Of a stretch of 23,614 nt of DNA, positions 1 to 7,572 are shown one piece after another. The notes under the pieces are model-generated. The model searched no databases. It saw only the letters and a list, made by a program, of their open reading frames with translations, and was not told the DNA's origin. Position numbers and translations under genes: made by a program. The DNA comes from Promethearchaeia archaeon (GTDB taxonomy: Archaea; Asgardarchaeota; Lokiarchaeia; Sigyniarchaeales; SOKP01): the NCBI GenBank assembly GCA_029856445.1, contig JAHQWY010000013.1, positions 1 to 23,614 of the forward strand, given 5' to 3'. The number at the start of each line of letters is the position of its first letter. Positions within the stretch are counted from its first letter, which is position 1.

Positions 1-1
1 T

Positions 2-121
2 CAAAAAGTTAAATTAGAAAATTGTTTTGGTGCTTGGAATCTTTCAGAAGAAGAAAAGAAAGAGATTTGGAGTGATATTACGAGTCGATCAGGGCGTAAT
101 TGGAAAAAACCAAACTATTAA
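2..121 (+). CDS. C-terminal end of an unidentified protein (partial)
   Basis: An open frame enters from the left edge and ends at a TAA at 119-121, giving the last 39 residues of a protein. The visible tail contains GAWNLSEEEK, then EIWSDIT and the end GRNWKKPNY. It has a tryptophan-rich, acidic-then-basic ending, but no family can be named from it. The ending loosely recalls the tail of archaeal VapB-type antitoxins, but no PIN-domain toxin follows, so this is only a passing resemblance. A 60-base gap separates it from the next gene. Confidence 0.5.
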   Translation, partial: QKVKLENCFGAWNLSEEEKKEIWSDITSRSGRNWKKPNY

Positions 122-181
122 TTTAACGATATAACTTTTTTATATCTATGGTTTAGTAATATTATTATCAAAACTTCAGAA

Positions 182-1006
182 GTGAATCATTTTATAAATA
201 TCCTTAAAAACCCAGATCAATCTCAAATTGAGCATGCAATCGAGTTCAATCTTTATGAATTTTTTAGATCTATGGTAAATATTGAGCTCAAAGATACTCA
301 ATATGAAGAAAATGAGGAGTTCTCCAGATTCTCAACTGGTATCTCATTTTTTTTCTTTAATGGGGTAATAGATATTCATGTATCGTCTGAAAATGCCAGG
401 AAAATAATAAAGGAAAATATTACTTTTTTTAAAAAGAGAAAAGTTCCCTTTCTTTGGGTGATTGGTCCATCAAGCACTCCAAAAAAAATGGGAGAGTTCT
501 TAATCAAAAATGGATTTATCCTTGACAAGCTTCAGGGAATGGCTTACAACCTAAAAATTTTGAACCAAGAAAGAGAAATTGTAAATAAAGTAAAGATAAT
601 AAAGATTGAAAATATAGAAACTTTGAAAGTATGGAATGATATAATTCTAATGGGTTTTGGGTTTCCAAAAGAAGTTCAATCAGATTTTTTTTACAAGGCT
701 TTCTCAGATATAATTTTGAATGATAAAACTTCTGCAAGTGCATTCTTAGCATATTATGATGGAAATCCTGTCGCCTCTTCATTAGTTTTGTATAAAGCAG
801 GTGTTGCAGGTATTCATTTGGTAACTACATTAGAAGAAGCACGTAGTAAAGGGATTGGTACTGCACTAACTCTTGCTCCCCTAAATGAGGCTAAGAAATT
901 AGGATATGAGACTGCAATACTTCACTCAACTGAGATGGGTTTAAATATGTATAAACGGATGGGTTTTAAGGAATATTGTACAATAGAATTGTTTATCAGA
1001 CGTTAA
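182..1006 (+). CDS. GNAT-family N-acetyltransferase (two-lobed)
   Basis: This 274-residue protein starts at GTG 182. The C-terminal half is a GNAT domain: the acetyl-CoA pyrophosphate-binding signature RSKGIG is at residues 221-226 after a beta-4-like strand (IHLVTTLEEA), and the domain closes with NMYKRMGF, the usual beta-6/alpha-4 segment. The N-terminal half (about 60-125) contains FLWVIGPSS and FLIKNGF, which resembles a degenerate first GNAT lobe, as in tandem-GNAT enzymes. By family knowledge it transfers an acetyl group from acetyl-CoA to an amine; the substrate cannot be read. It is cytoplasmic, with no signal peptide. The following dehydrogenase gene is about 100 bases away, so co-transcription is uncertain. 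Confidence 0.8.
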   Translation: MNHFINILKNPDQSQIEHAIEFNLYEFFRSMVNIELKDTQYEENEEFSRFSTGISFFFFNGVIDIHVSSENARKIIKENITFFKKRKVPFLWVIGPSSTPKKMGEFLIKNGFILDKLQGMAYNLKILNQEREIVNKVKIIKIENIETLKVWNDIILMGFGFPKEVQSDFFYKAFSDIILNDKTSASAFLAYYDGNPVASSLVLYKAGVAGIHLVTTLEEARSKGIGTALTLAPLNEAKKLGYETAILHSTEMGLNMYKRMGFKEYCTIELFIRR

Positions 1007-1107
1007 ACTTTATTATTCAACATTTTTTGAAAAAAAATAGTTATCAGTTATGATTAAAATAGATGCTTCACAGTTTTATATTAAATTTTGTAAATAGATG
1101 AGAATTG

Positions 1108-1770
1108 ATGGAACAGAAAAAAATTATAACCATTGTAGGAATGGGACCGGGTAATGGGATGGGTATTGCAAGACGATTTGGTAAAGAAGGTTTTACAATA
1201 GCTATGATTTCACGCAATGAGGAAAAATTACGCAAACTCCTAGTAGAATTAAAAAAAGATGATATTAACGCTTATTATTTTGTGGGAGATGCAAGTAAAG
1301 AAGATTCTTTAAAAAATTGCTTTAAAAAATTAAAAGAAACAGTAGGAAATACAGATATATTAATCTATAACGCTGCTCGTTTAAAAATGAGAAATATTCT
1401 TGAAGAACGATTTGAATCTTTGGTCACTGATTTCAAAGTGAATGTAGCAGGACTTTTAACAGCAGTTCAAGAGGTTCTCCCGGCAATGAAAGCAAATAAG
1501 AAAGGTACCATTCTTGTTACTGGAGGACATCTAGGTATCGAACCTCATAAAGAATTTGCTTCTCTCTCAATCAGCAAAGGTGCACTTATTAATTTAGTAA
1601 AAACATTAGCAGCAGAATTAACTCCACAGAATATCCACGTTGCTTCAGTTATTATTTGTGGACTTATTAAACCAGAAGATGAGAAATACAATCCATATGC
1701 TATCGCAGAGAATTATTGGAAATTATTTAATCAGAAAAAAGAGGATTTTGAAGTAGAAATACTATATTAA
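1108..1770 (+). CDS. Atypical short-chain dehydrogenase/reductase (SDR)
   Basis: This is a 220-residue Rossmann-fold protein. A TTG at 1105 directly precedes the ATG at 1108; I prefer the ATG. The nucleotide-binding loop GMGPGNGMG is at residues 11-19, and the structural NAA motif is at 88-90. The active site is unusual. The catalytic lysine fits K157 (SISKGAL), but the canonical YxxxK tyrosine position is Leu153, and the usual serine region reads VTGGH. The nearest aromatic is Phe150. Bacterial SDRs with a YASLxxGK pattern are known to me, so this is probably a divergent family rather than a broken gene. The frame is intact. The oxidoreductase substrate is unknown, and the protein could be a non-catalytic NAD(P)-binding member. 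Confidence 0.8.
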   Translation: MEQKKIITIVGMGPGNGMGIARRFGKEGFTIAMISRNEEKLRKLLVELKKDDINAYYFVGDASKEDSLKNCFKKLKETVGNTDILIYNAARLKMRNILEERFESLVTDFKVNVAGLLTAVQEVLPAMKANKKGTILVTGGHLGIEPHKEFASLSISKGALINLVKTLAAELTPQNIHVASVIICGLIKPEDEKYNPYAIAENYWKLFNQKKEDFEVEILY

Positions 1771-1912
1771 GAAAATTATTTTAATCATTTTTTTGTATAA
1801 ATCAAAATATTTAAGAATTTATCGATATAATGATTTATAGTAAAAATCTAATGGAAACAAATTCATAGATTTTAAGTTAATAAATCGAAAGAAAGTTAAA
1901 AATTGAGAGAAA

Positions 1913-2875
1913 ATGAGCAAAAAACTTGATTATAGAAACGGAGCTCGAGTTATTGTAGAGACCTGTATGGGAATAAAGCCAAAAGAAAAAGTGTTAATCA
2001 TTTTTGCTCAGGGCTTTGATAGAAATGCAAATCTTTTAGCAGAAGAAGCTGAAGCGTTAGGTGCTCAAGTTACACTTACTCAGGTAGATAATAAGGATAT
2101 TCAGATAGAACCTCCTGAAGAAGTAAGCAAACAAATGCTAAACTCAGACGTAGTAATGGGCGTTCTTCCCTCTAGCACGATTCAATTATTTCTTCATATG
2201 AATGCAAGAAGGGCTGCAACTGACGTGGGAGTAAGAGTAGGTGGAGTTCCTTATATTAAACCTGACATTACCAAGGAAGATATTTATAAAATTACAGAAT
2301 TAACAGAGAAATTGGCTGATATACTGACTAATGGGGAAGAAGCAAAAATCACAACAAAAATCGGAACCAACATTATATTATCTATTAAGGATAGAATATC
2401 AGCTCCTCTTAGAGTAAGACATGCCGTACCCGGAGCGTGGGGTGCTGTCCCTGAATATGCTGAGGCAGCTATAGCCCCCGTAGAAGGGACAACTCAAGGA
2501 ATCTGGATCATAGATGTCTTTTTTGAAAAAGTCGGTGCAATTAAAACACCTGTAGAAATATTGGTAGAAAATGGTCGTGCTGTGAAAATTGAGGGCGCTG
2601 AGGAGGCTGATAAAATAAAAGCTATAATAAAAGCTGCTGATAATAACGCATCTAATATCGCAGAACTAGGTATTGGAACAAATCATACAATGAAAAAGCC
2701 ATCTGGGACTGTAGGAGATAAAATGATGATAGGCACAGCACATTTAGCTATTGGAAAAAATATTAATATTGGAGGACAAACATATAGTAACATTCATCAT
2801 GATGGTGTAATGAAAGATGTTACAATTGAAATCGATGGGAAGAAAATTCTAAACAACGGTAGTATTTTAGTTTAG
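1913..2875 (+). CDS. M29-family metallopeptidase (aminopeptidase T-like)
   Basis: This 320-residue protein starts at ATG 1913, with GAGAG a few bases upstream. It matches the COG2309/M29 fold: an N-terminal alpha/beta region, then a C-terminal metal-binding region. Candidate ligands are Glu251 (IAELGIGTN), His277 (GTAHLAIG), and His295 and Asp297 within IHHDGVMKD. The HxD spacing agrees with family members such as Thermus AmpT. It is shorter than bacterial AmpS enzymes (about 410 residues), as is common for archaeal relatives. In the family the reaction is cobalt- or zinc-dependent removal of N-terminal residues from peptides. The same fold also serves 2,5-dihydroxypyridine dioxygenase (NicX), so a ring-cleaving role cannot be excluded. 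It is a single gene, followed by a T-run. Confidence 0.8.
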   Translation: MSKKLDYRNGARVIVETCMGIKPKEKVLIIFAQGFDRNANLLAEEAEALGAQVTLTQVDNKDIQIEPPEEVSKQMLNSDVVMGVLPSSTIQLFLHMNARRAATDVGVRVGGVPYIKPDITKEDIYKITELTEKLADILTNGEEAKITTKIGTNIILSIKDRISAPLRVRHAVPGAWGAVPEYAEAAIAPVEGTTQGIWIIDVFFEKVGAIKTPVEILVENGRAVKIEGAEEADKIKAIIKAADNNASNIAELGIGTNHTMKKPSGTVGDKMMIGTAHLAIGKNINIGGQTYSNIHHDGVMKDVTIEIDGKKILNNGSILV

Positions 2876-2881
2876 TATTAA

Positions 2882-2891
2882 TTTTTTTTTT
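2882..2891 (+). terminator. Oligo-T terminator after the M29 gene
   Basis: Ten consecutive T residues begin six bases after the TAG stop. Archaeal RNA polymerase terminates at such T-runs without needing a hairpin. The neighbouring gene on the other strand converges here. Confidence 0.5.
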
Positions 2892-2982
2892 ACCATATCT
2901 TCACACCAAGTTTCCATCAATTACCTCGAATAATATAGGATTATTTTTACTACTTTAAGCGCAGTTGGCTCATAGAGTTCTT

Positions 2983-4350
2983 TTAATCATATTCGCTTAT
3001 TATGAAATAATTTTGGAGTTTTTTAATACGAGAATTTATTCTCTGAAGTTGTTTATCTCGCTTATCATCCTCATTTTCGCTGGATAAGTTTCCTTTTATT
3101 TGAAATAAGTATTTCAATGCAGATACATAATCCTTCCTCTTTTCTGATTTGGATGCATGTTCTAAAGCAAATTTTAATTCAACTTCTTTATTTAATTTTA
3201 TGATCTCTAAAATCTTAAACGAAATTTTGCCAATTATCGTTTCCATGTTGAATTCTTTTGCATATGTGAGTGCTTTTTGATATTCATTTAACGCTTCTTG
3301 ATAAGCAGCATCTTTTTCAGCAATTTCTCCTTTTTTAAATAAAGATTTGATTTTTTTCATTGCAGCATCTTCATTCATATCTTGACATTCAAAAATAATG
3401 TCATCCAAATCTTTTATCTCCATGATTTTTTGAATGACATATTCTCTTTTTTGTATATCTTCTTCTTTTGATTCTAACTCTTTCCTTTGAAATTCAAGAT
3501 CTGCCCAAATAATAACATTTTCTCTTAAAAATTGGTAAATATTCCAGAGAATCTCTTCTTTCGATATCACACCTAATAATTTTGATGTTGTATTAATAAG
3601 ATTTAAGATGAAAAAATAATCCTCCTCTTTTAACAGATCTTTACAAGTTTCATACACGGCTTTTTGAATAGGTGTAAAATTTTCATATATATTAGGGGGA
3701 ATTTGAGTAGATATAGTAAGCGGATATATCATAGTTATTTCAAATATTTTTTCCACTAAACTTTTTACAGGTTTTAATATGTTTAAATCCCCGGTTTTAT
3801 CAAATTCTTGTAATTCATCTTCATAATCCACCTCAAGAATTTCCGTGAAACTCGATAGTAAATCCCTCAAATTACCAGAAGCTCTCCCGTCAAGAATTAA
3901 ACATGATGTACACAAATTACCAACCCTTAACAAAAGATTAAAATTTTTATACTCAAACTCAAAAAAATTCTTTTCTGGATTAATTTTATCTATTAAGGTT
4001 AATTCCTCACCCGAGAATACTACATTTGCTTGAATAAATCCTGCTATCAACGAAGGATCAATAGGTAGATCACCTACAGCCATATTGAATGCCGGTACTC
4101 CTCCCTTAGATAAGATAATTACATGTCTTATAGTTAAAATATCTTGATATTTTCTCCAAATATGCTTATATAGCATCTCTCTTCTTTTTTGCTCAGATTG
4201 CTGCTCTACCACATCATAAATATCCATTAAAATATTTGCTTCGCTAAATTTTTTCGACAAACAATTAAAACAATTGTCAGGATATCCATTTTCACACACA
4301 GATTTGTCTACTCCGCAATCAATTCCTGAAACTAATTTAAAATGAGTCAC
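2983..4350 (-). CDS. Cys4 head + longin/roadblock-like domain + TPR-like helices
   Basis: This 455-residue multidomain protein starts at GTG (4350-4348), with GGTG about 11 bases upstream. It begins with four cysteines (C12, C19, C27, C30) that could bind one zinc. Residues 74-175 look like a longin/roadblock (profilin-like) domain: HVIILSKGGVPAF, then GDLPIDPSLIAGF and FSGEELTLIDKI, closing with LRDLLSSFTEILE. Two more cysteines (C147, C150) sit inside it. Residues 222-285 may be winged-helix-like (SKEEILWNIYQFL). Residues 285-320 are charged and helical. Residues 335-450 are TPR-like, with AYQEALNEYQKALTYA as a typical helix pair. Domains of this type are abundant in Asgard archaea, where they are linked to small-GTPase regulation. 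The partner here is unknown. It is a single-gene unit, converging with the M29 gene. Confidence 0.65.
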   Translation of the reverse strand: MTHFKLVSGIDCGVDKSVCENGYPDNCFNCLSKKFSEANILMDIYDVVEQQSEQKRREMLYKHIWRKYQDILTIRHVIILSKGGVPAFNMAVGDLPIDPSLIAGFIQANVVFSGEELTLIDKINPEKNFFEFEYKNFNLLLRVGNLCTSCLILDGRASGNLRDLLSSFTEILEVDYEDELQEFDKTGDLNILKPVKSLVEKIFEITMIYPLTISTQIPPNIYENFTPIQKAVYETCKDLLKEEDYFFILNLINTTSKLLGVISKEEILWNIYQFLRENVIIWADLEFQRKELESKEEDIQKREYVIQKIMEIKDLDDIIFECQDMNEDAAMKKIKSLFKKGEIAEKDAAYQEALNEYQKALTYAKEFNMETIIGKISFKILEIIKLNKEVELKFALEHASKSEKRKDYVSALKYLFQIKGNLSSENEDDKRDKQLQRINSRIKKLQNYFIISEYD

Positions 4351-4724
4351 ACAACTACACCCACACCCAATATTCTTATACTAAGAATAAAATAATGATT
4401 CAAATATTTATTTTTAAATATTGAACATACAACGAACAAAATAGAATTTACAAGGTTCAAAATTCCTCTTCTAATCAAAAATCGGAGATAATTATGGATG
4501 TAATTTCTTATTACAAATAGGAATTTCCCGATATTAATGATTGAGATGAAAACTCTATGTGGATACCATCAAAGTTCCTTTATAAAGATGTAAGGTTTTT
4601 ATAAGAATCAATTCTAAAGTATAATTAAGAAAATTTAATTTATTAAAATGAAAAACAATTTTGGGAATTTAATTATCAATTAACTAATTGAGACTATTTC
4701 CAAATTATATCACAACAAAATATT
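4351..4724. other. AT-rich intergenic region with a hairpin
   Basis: No convincing reading frame is seen in these 374 bases. Close to the minus-strand gene's start lies a perfect 8-bp inverted repeat, TATTCTTA at 4371-4378 and TAAGAATA at 4382-4389, with a 3-base loop. It sits where a promoter or operator of the longin-TPR gene would be. The rest is AT-rich sequence between two divergently transcribed genes. Confidence 0.4.
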
Positions 4725-5111
4725 TTGAGGTGTGTAATTAATCTGCCATTCGAAGACAATATTAAAAGATTAGGAGAATTAGTCCCCGTATATGTAATCT
4801 CGTTATTAGGTGCTGTTTCGTCATTTTTTCCGCTATTTTATGAGGAAGATCCAATATATGCCAGATTGGCTATAATTGTGATCATAATAATTAGCATAAT
4901 ACTTACTTTGGTAATTGAGATCGTAATTTTAAAAAGGAAAAAAGACAAAATATTGCAAATTATAATTGCCGTAATAAGTGGAGCTTTGTGGATCTTTTTC
5001 ATTAATCTTCGGTTTTTCGATTTTGAGAAAATAATTGTAATTACTGTACAATTTATTATTACAATATATACTATCATAATAGCTACTTTTTCTCAATATT
5101 TAACTAAGTAA
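4725..5111 (+). CDS. Small four-helix membrane protein, unknown function
   Basis: The protein is up to 128 residues and very hydrophobic, with likely membrane segments at about residues 20-38, 47-69, 77-95 and 103-121. A basic loop (KRKKDK, 70-75) lies between segments 2 and 3, which suggests that loop is cytoplasmic. The start is problematic. The only standard in-frame start is TTG 4725, but it overlaps a strong Shine-Dalgarno-like GAGGTG (4727-4732). An ATT at 4737, giving a protein beginning at residue 5, fits that site better. No family is recognised. It is the first gene of the accessory membrane/surface region and ends about 77 bases before a short palindromic repeat. Confidence 0.6.
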   Translation: MRCVINLPFEDNIKRLGELVPVYVISLLGAVSSFFPLFYEEDPIYARLAIIVIIIISIILTLVIEIVILKRKKDKILQIIIAVISGALWIFFINLRFFDFEKIIVITVQFIITIYTIIIATFSQYLTK

Positions 5112-5187
5112 GAAACAGGGAATTAAAGCAAATACATAAAAAATTTAAATTCTAATTTTTTTTTCTAAAAGATTATTTTTAATCATT

Positions 5188-5214
5188 GAAATCAGACACT
5201 GAATTTACTTTTCT
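5188..5214. repeat. Intergenic palindromic repeat, copy 1 of 3
   Basis: The core TCAGACACTGAATTTAC recurs at 6536 and 8642. This copy starts 77 bases after the stop of the upstream membrane-protein gene. It can form a 7-bp stem around a 3-base loop, with one mismatch, followed by a pyrimidine-rich stretch. The rest of the 5112-5303 gap shows nothing clear. Confidence 0.6.
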
Positions 5215-5303
5215 AAGCCCTAATTGGTTCAAATTCACCTATTATGAAAAAATTTCATAAAATTTTACTCTTGAACTTCGATATTTCTAGGATTTAGCTT
5301 ATA

Positions 5304-5489
5304 TTGTTCTTTAACAATCTTGAGCGGATTGTCAATCAAACTAATCTTATAGTCAATAATGACATATCGTATCTCATCGGGATAGGAATATTTTTTAATG
5401 AATTACCGTTTAAATATTCAATTGAAAAAGGTAATAGAAATTGGGGAACGTGCGTTTTCGATGAGCTAAGAATCAGGATTAATTCCTGA
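5304..5489 (+). CDS. Short hypothetical ORF or gene remnant
   Basis: A 61-codon frame runs from TTG 5304 to TGA. Its amino-acid makeup looks protein-like (YLIGIGIFFNELPFKY, then NWGTCVFDELRIRIN), and an open run of this length is not trivial in sequence this AT-rich. No good ribosome-binding site precedes the TTG, and I recognise no family. It may be the C-terminal remnant of a decayed gene, in keeping with the duplication scars nearby. Its last codons lie inside an inverted repeat (5471-5491). Confidence 0.25.
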   Translation: MFFNNLERIVNQTNLIVNNDISYLIGIGIFFNELPFKYSIEKGNRNWGTCVFDELRIRINS

Positions 5490-5491
5490 TT
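5471..5491. repeat. Perfect inverted repeat upstream of the hydrolase gene
   Basis: AATCAGGA (5471-5478) and TCCTGATT (5484-5491) form a perfect 8-bp stem with a 5-base loop, ending 37 bases before the ATG at 5529. No T-run follows on either strand, so it is not an obvious terminator. An operator or a 5'-leader hairpin is possible. Confidence 0.4.
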
Positions 5492-5528
5492 CAAAAAAAT
5501 GAAACTTATAAAATAAAAATCAAGGTGA

Positions 5529-6464
5529 ATGATAATTCCATTTATTCGAAAAACCTGTAAAATAAATGAAAATACATGGATGTTTGATTGTTTAATTTAT
5601 AATATGAAAGAACAAATGGCTCTCTTTGTACTTGAAAATAATGGAAAAACAGCTTTAATTGACACGGGAACAAGTAGTGAAGCCGATAGTTTATTAAACT
5701 ATCTTCAAAATATCGGTATCGATCACCTTGATTATATTTTTTCTACCCATGGTCATGTAGATCACATTGGAGGTGTAAAAAGATTATCCCTTCGATTTCC
5801 TGATGCTAAAATCGTGGTTTCAAAATTTTATCAGAACCTCCCCGAAAAAGAATTAGCAAAAAAGAAATCAGATTTAGTAGAATATCACGAATATTTAGTA
5901 AAAAACCTAAAAAATAGGGTGATATATGTAGGGGAGGGGGATATTATTAGTTTGGATGATTTAAAATTAGAAATTTATACTACTCCAGGTCATACTCCCG
6001 AGCATATTGCAGTTTTGGATAGGAAAAACATGAATTTATTCCCAGGGGATTCAATTGGGGGGCATCATCTAGGTTCAGGATTTTCTCGACCAGCCGCATA
6101 TCCTCCATATTTTAATCACAAATCTTATTCTAAAACTGTTAAGAAGTTATCTCAAATTGAAAATCTAAAATCTGTAAGTTTAGCTCATTTTGGTGTGGCT
6201 ACAGGTCCTCAAGTTCAAGAAGTATTTAAAATATCAGAAGATGTATTCAAAGCTTACAAAGATACAGTAGTTGAAAGTTATCAGAAGTATAATGGCGATC
6301 TCAATTCAATAATAACTGCCCTTCTAGATAAATTTGGTCGTTCTCCAAACGAAATTAAGGATAATCGGCCCGATTCCCTAATTTTCAGGATATTAGGTGG
6401 AATATCGATTGGTTTTATAAACGCGTTGGATCTAAAATCTAAATTTAAAGTAGATTTAAAATAA
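5529..6464 (+). CDS. Metallo-beta-lactamase-fold hydrolase
   Basis: This 311-residue protein starts at ATG 5529, with AAGGTGA immediately upstream. All metal-ligand motifs of the fold are present: THGHVDH with His74, His76, Asp78 and His79; His155 in PGHTPEH; Asp174 in FPGDS; and His220 in AHFG. The order and spacing fit glyoxalase II/SoxH-like zinc hydrolases. The C-terminal 80 residues are mostly helical, like the dimerisation or substrate-specificity tail of this group. The reaction is hydrolysis of a thioester, lactone or similar bond; the exact substrate cannot be told. There is no signal peptide. A fragment of its 3' part (residues 245-273) is duplicated downstream at 6618. Confidence 0.85.
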   Translation: MIIPFIRKTCKINENTWMFDCLIYNMKEQMALFVLENNGKTALIDTGTSSEADSLLNYLQNIGIDHLDYIFSTHGHVDHIGGVKRLSLRFPDAKIVVSKFYQNLPEKELAKKKSDLVEYHEYLVKNLKNRVIYVGEGDIISLDDLKLEIYTTPGHTPEHIAVLDRKNMNLFPGDSIGGHHLGSGFSRPAAYPPYFNHKSYSKTVKKLSQIENLKSVSLAHFGVATGPQVQEVFKISEDVFKAYKDTVVESYQKYNGDLNSIITALLDKFGRSPNEIKDNRPDSLIFRILGGISIGFINALDLKSKFKVDLK

Positions 6465-6535
6465 TTTGCTGCTTAAAAGCCTTTGACACTATTATTTAAT
6501 TTAAGATTTTTCGACTTCTCAAAGGAATTTTAATC

Positions 6536-6562
6536 GAACTCAGATGCTGAATTTACCTTTCA
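6536..6562. repeat. Intergenic palindromic repeat, copy 2 of 3
   Basis: This copy shares the core CTGAATTTACCTTTC with the copies at 5188 and 8642; the left part reads GAACTCAGATG. It lies 72 bases after the hydrolase stop. The stem is imperfect here. It sits in a 369-base gap (6465-6833) that also contains the duplicated hydrolase fragment at 6618-6722. Confidence 0.55.
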
Positions 6563-6617
6563 TAAAAAATAATTTATTAAGTAAAGATTTCATTGATTAC
6601 GGTTTTAAGGATCGGGG

Positions 6618-6722
6618 GATAAAGTAGTTGAAAGTTTTCAGAAGTATAATGGCGATCTCAATTCAATAATAAATGCTCTTCTAGATAAATTTGGTCTTTT
6701 ATATAGTAAAATTAATCCTTAA
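6618..6722 (+). pseudogene. Duplicated fragment of the hydrolase gene
   Basis: About 84 bases from 6618 repeat 6261-6344 of the hydrolase gene with only a few substitutions. The reading frame is still open and reads VVESFQKYNGDLNS, where the gene reads VVESYQKYNGDLNS, ending LLYSKINP and TAA at 6720-6722. It has no start codon and an in-frame stop (TAA 6606-6608) just upstream. It is therefore a non-functional partial duplicate and not an independent gene. The upstream boundary is sharp at about 6618. Confidence 0.8.
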
Positions 6723-6833
6723 AAGGTAATACTCGAAATTAATCTCTTAATTATGCATTATCAAAAAGATTTAAATAAATTATTATTGATTCAATAAAAT
6801 AATCATTATTTAATCCATAAAAAGTGATAAATT

Positions 6834-7352
6834 TTGGGTAATGGAAAAGGTTTAGCCTATTTAGGACTGATTTTGGGATTAATAGGTACTGGTTTGGGCG
6901 GATATGTATTTTTTGATTATATCTTAGCTCCTTTATTAGGGTTTGGAGACTCCCCTGCAGAAACTACTGAAATAAATTCATATTACGCGGAGGAGTACCA
7001 AACAAACCCCACCACACCTGATACATATGAAACCATTGAGGGAATGCAAATTTCATTTATTAATACTAAAACCGTTAGCTTACACATATTATTTACTTGT
7101 TATGTAAGGATCACCACAGCCCTTGGAACATACGCTCAATTAATAATCCTTCTTAACAGCACCGTTTTAACGACTAGTGAATATTATGTTGAGGAGTTTG
7201 GTGTTACGACTCAAGAACGATTTGCTGTTAATATGCAAAATTATATCTCCGCTCTACTCCCTGGAAGTTATAATGTAACAGTATTAGGGAGGTCTGATGA
7301 TGTCACAACAAGTTTCTTTTACAATTCACTCTATGTACAAACACATACTTAA
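6834..7352 (+). CDS. Membrane-anchored secreted beta-rich protein
   Basis: This 172-residue protein starts at TTG 6834; GTGAT at 6823-6827 provides a ribosome-binding site at good spacing. It begins with a glycine-rich hydrophobic helix (residues 6-28, GLILGLIGTGLGGYVFF) that would serve as a signal anchor. A Thr/Pro/Glu-rich linker (40-70) follows, then an alternating-hydrophobic, probably all-beta domain (70-172) with Asn-X-Thr/Ser sequons (NST at 108, NVT at 147) that could be glycosylated outside the cell. Lokiarchaeal genomes carry many proteins with this kind of GNGKG-start and Gly-rich anchor, by my recollection. The function is unknown. It ends four bases before a 125-bp direct repeat. 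Confidence 0.7.
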   Translation: MGNGKGLAYLGLILGLIGTGLGGYVFFDYILAPLLGFGDSPAETTEINSYYAEEYQTNPTTPDTYETIEGMQISFINTKTVSLHILFTCYVRITTALGTYAQLIILLNSTVLTTSEYYVEEFGVTTQERFAVNMQNYISALLPGSYNVTVLGRSDDVTTSFFYNSLYVQTHT

Positions 7353-7356
7353 ATAA

Positions 7357-7481
7357 TTGAATTTAAATATCAAATCTCGGATATTCTTATGGTCTAATCA
7401 AATTTATCAGAACAATCGATTGAAACACCCTACCTACATATGTTTGGCTCAGAATTTGATTTCAGTGAAATTTGAGAATCC
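7357..7481 (+). repeat. Direct repeat copy A with truncated gene start
   Basis: This stretch is repeated at 8702-8826 (offset 1345) with about five mismatches up to 7472. It contains the leader, promoter region and first codons of the membrane-protein gene that starts at 8785. Here the ATG is at 7440 and the frame reads MFGSEFDFSEI, then stops at TGA 7473, after which similarity fades. It is therefore a 5' gene remnant left by a duplication. The remaining sequence up to 7572 shows no further gene. Confidence 0.85.
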
Positions 7482-7572
7482 AATAATTTCTATAGGGAAT
7501 AGACAAAAACGTTAAATAATTCCCATCATATTTTCTCTACAAAATTGTATATGTAGTTCTGGCGAAAATAAT

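Noticed and set aside
5220..5240. tRNA T-loop-like GGTTCAAATTC
   Set aside because: No matching acceptor, D or anticodon stems could be found around it; other GGTTCAA matches (4454, 23461) likewise lack a cloverleaf.
6261..6701. Diversity-generating retroelement (template and variable repeat)
   Set aside because: The two copies do resemble a variable/template pair near a gene's 3' end, but the substitutions are not confined to adenines of either copy and no reverse transcriptase is present.
6834..7352. Archaeal pilin/flagellin precursor
   Set aside because: There is an N-terminal hydrophobic helix, but no class III signal-peptide cleavage motif of the usual charged-residue/Gly form right before it, and the body is beta-rich.
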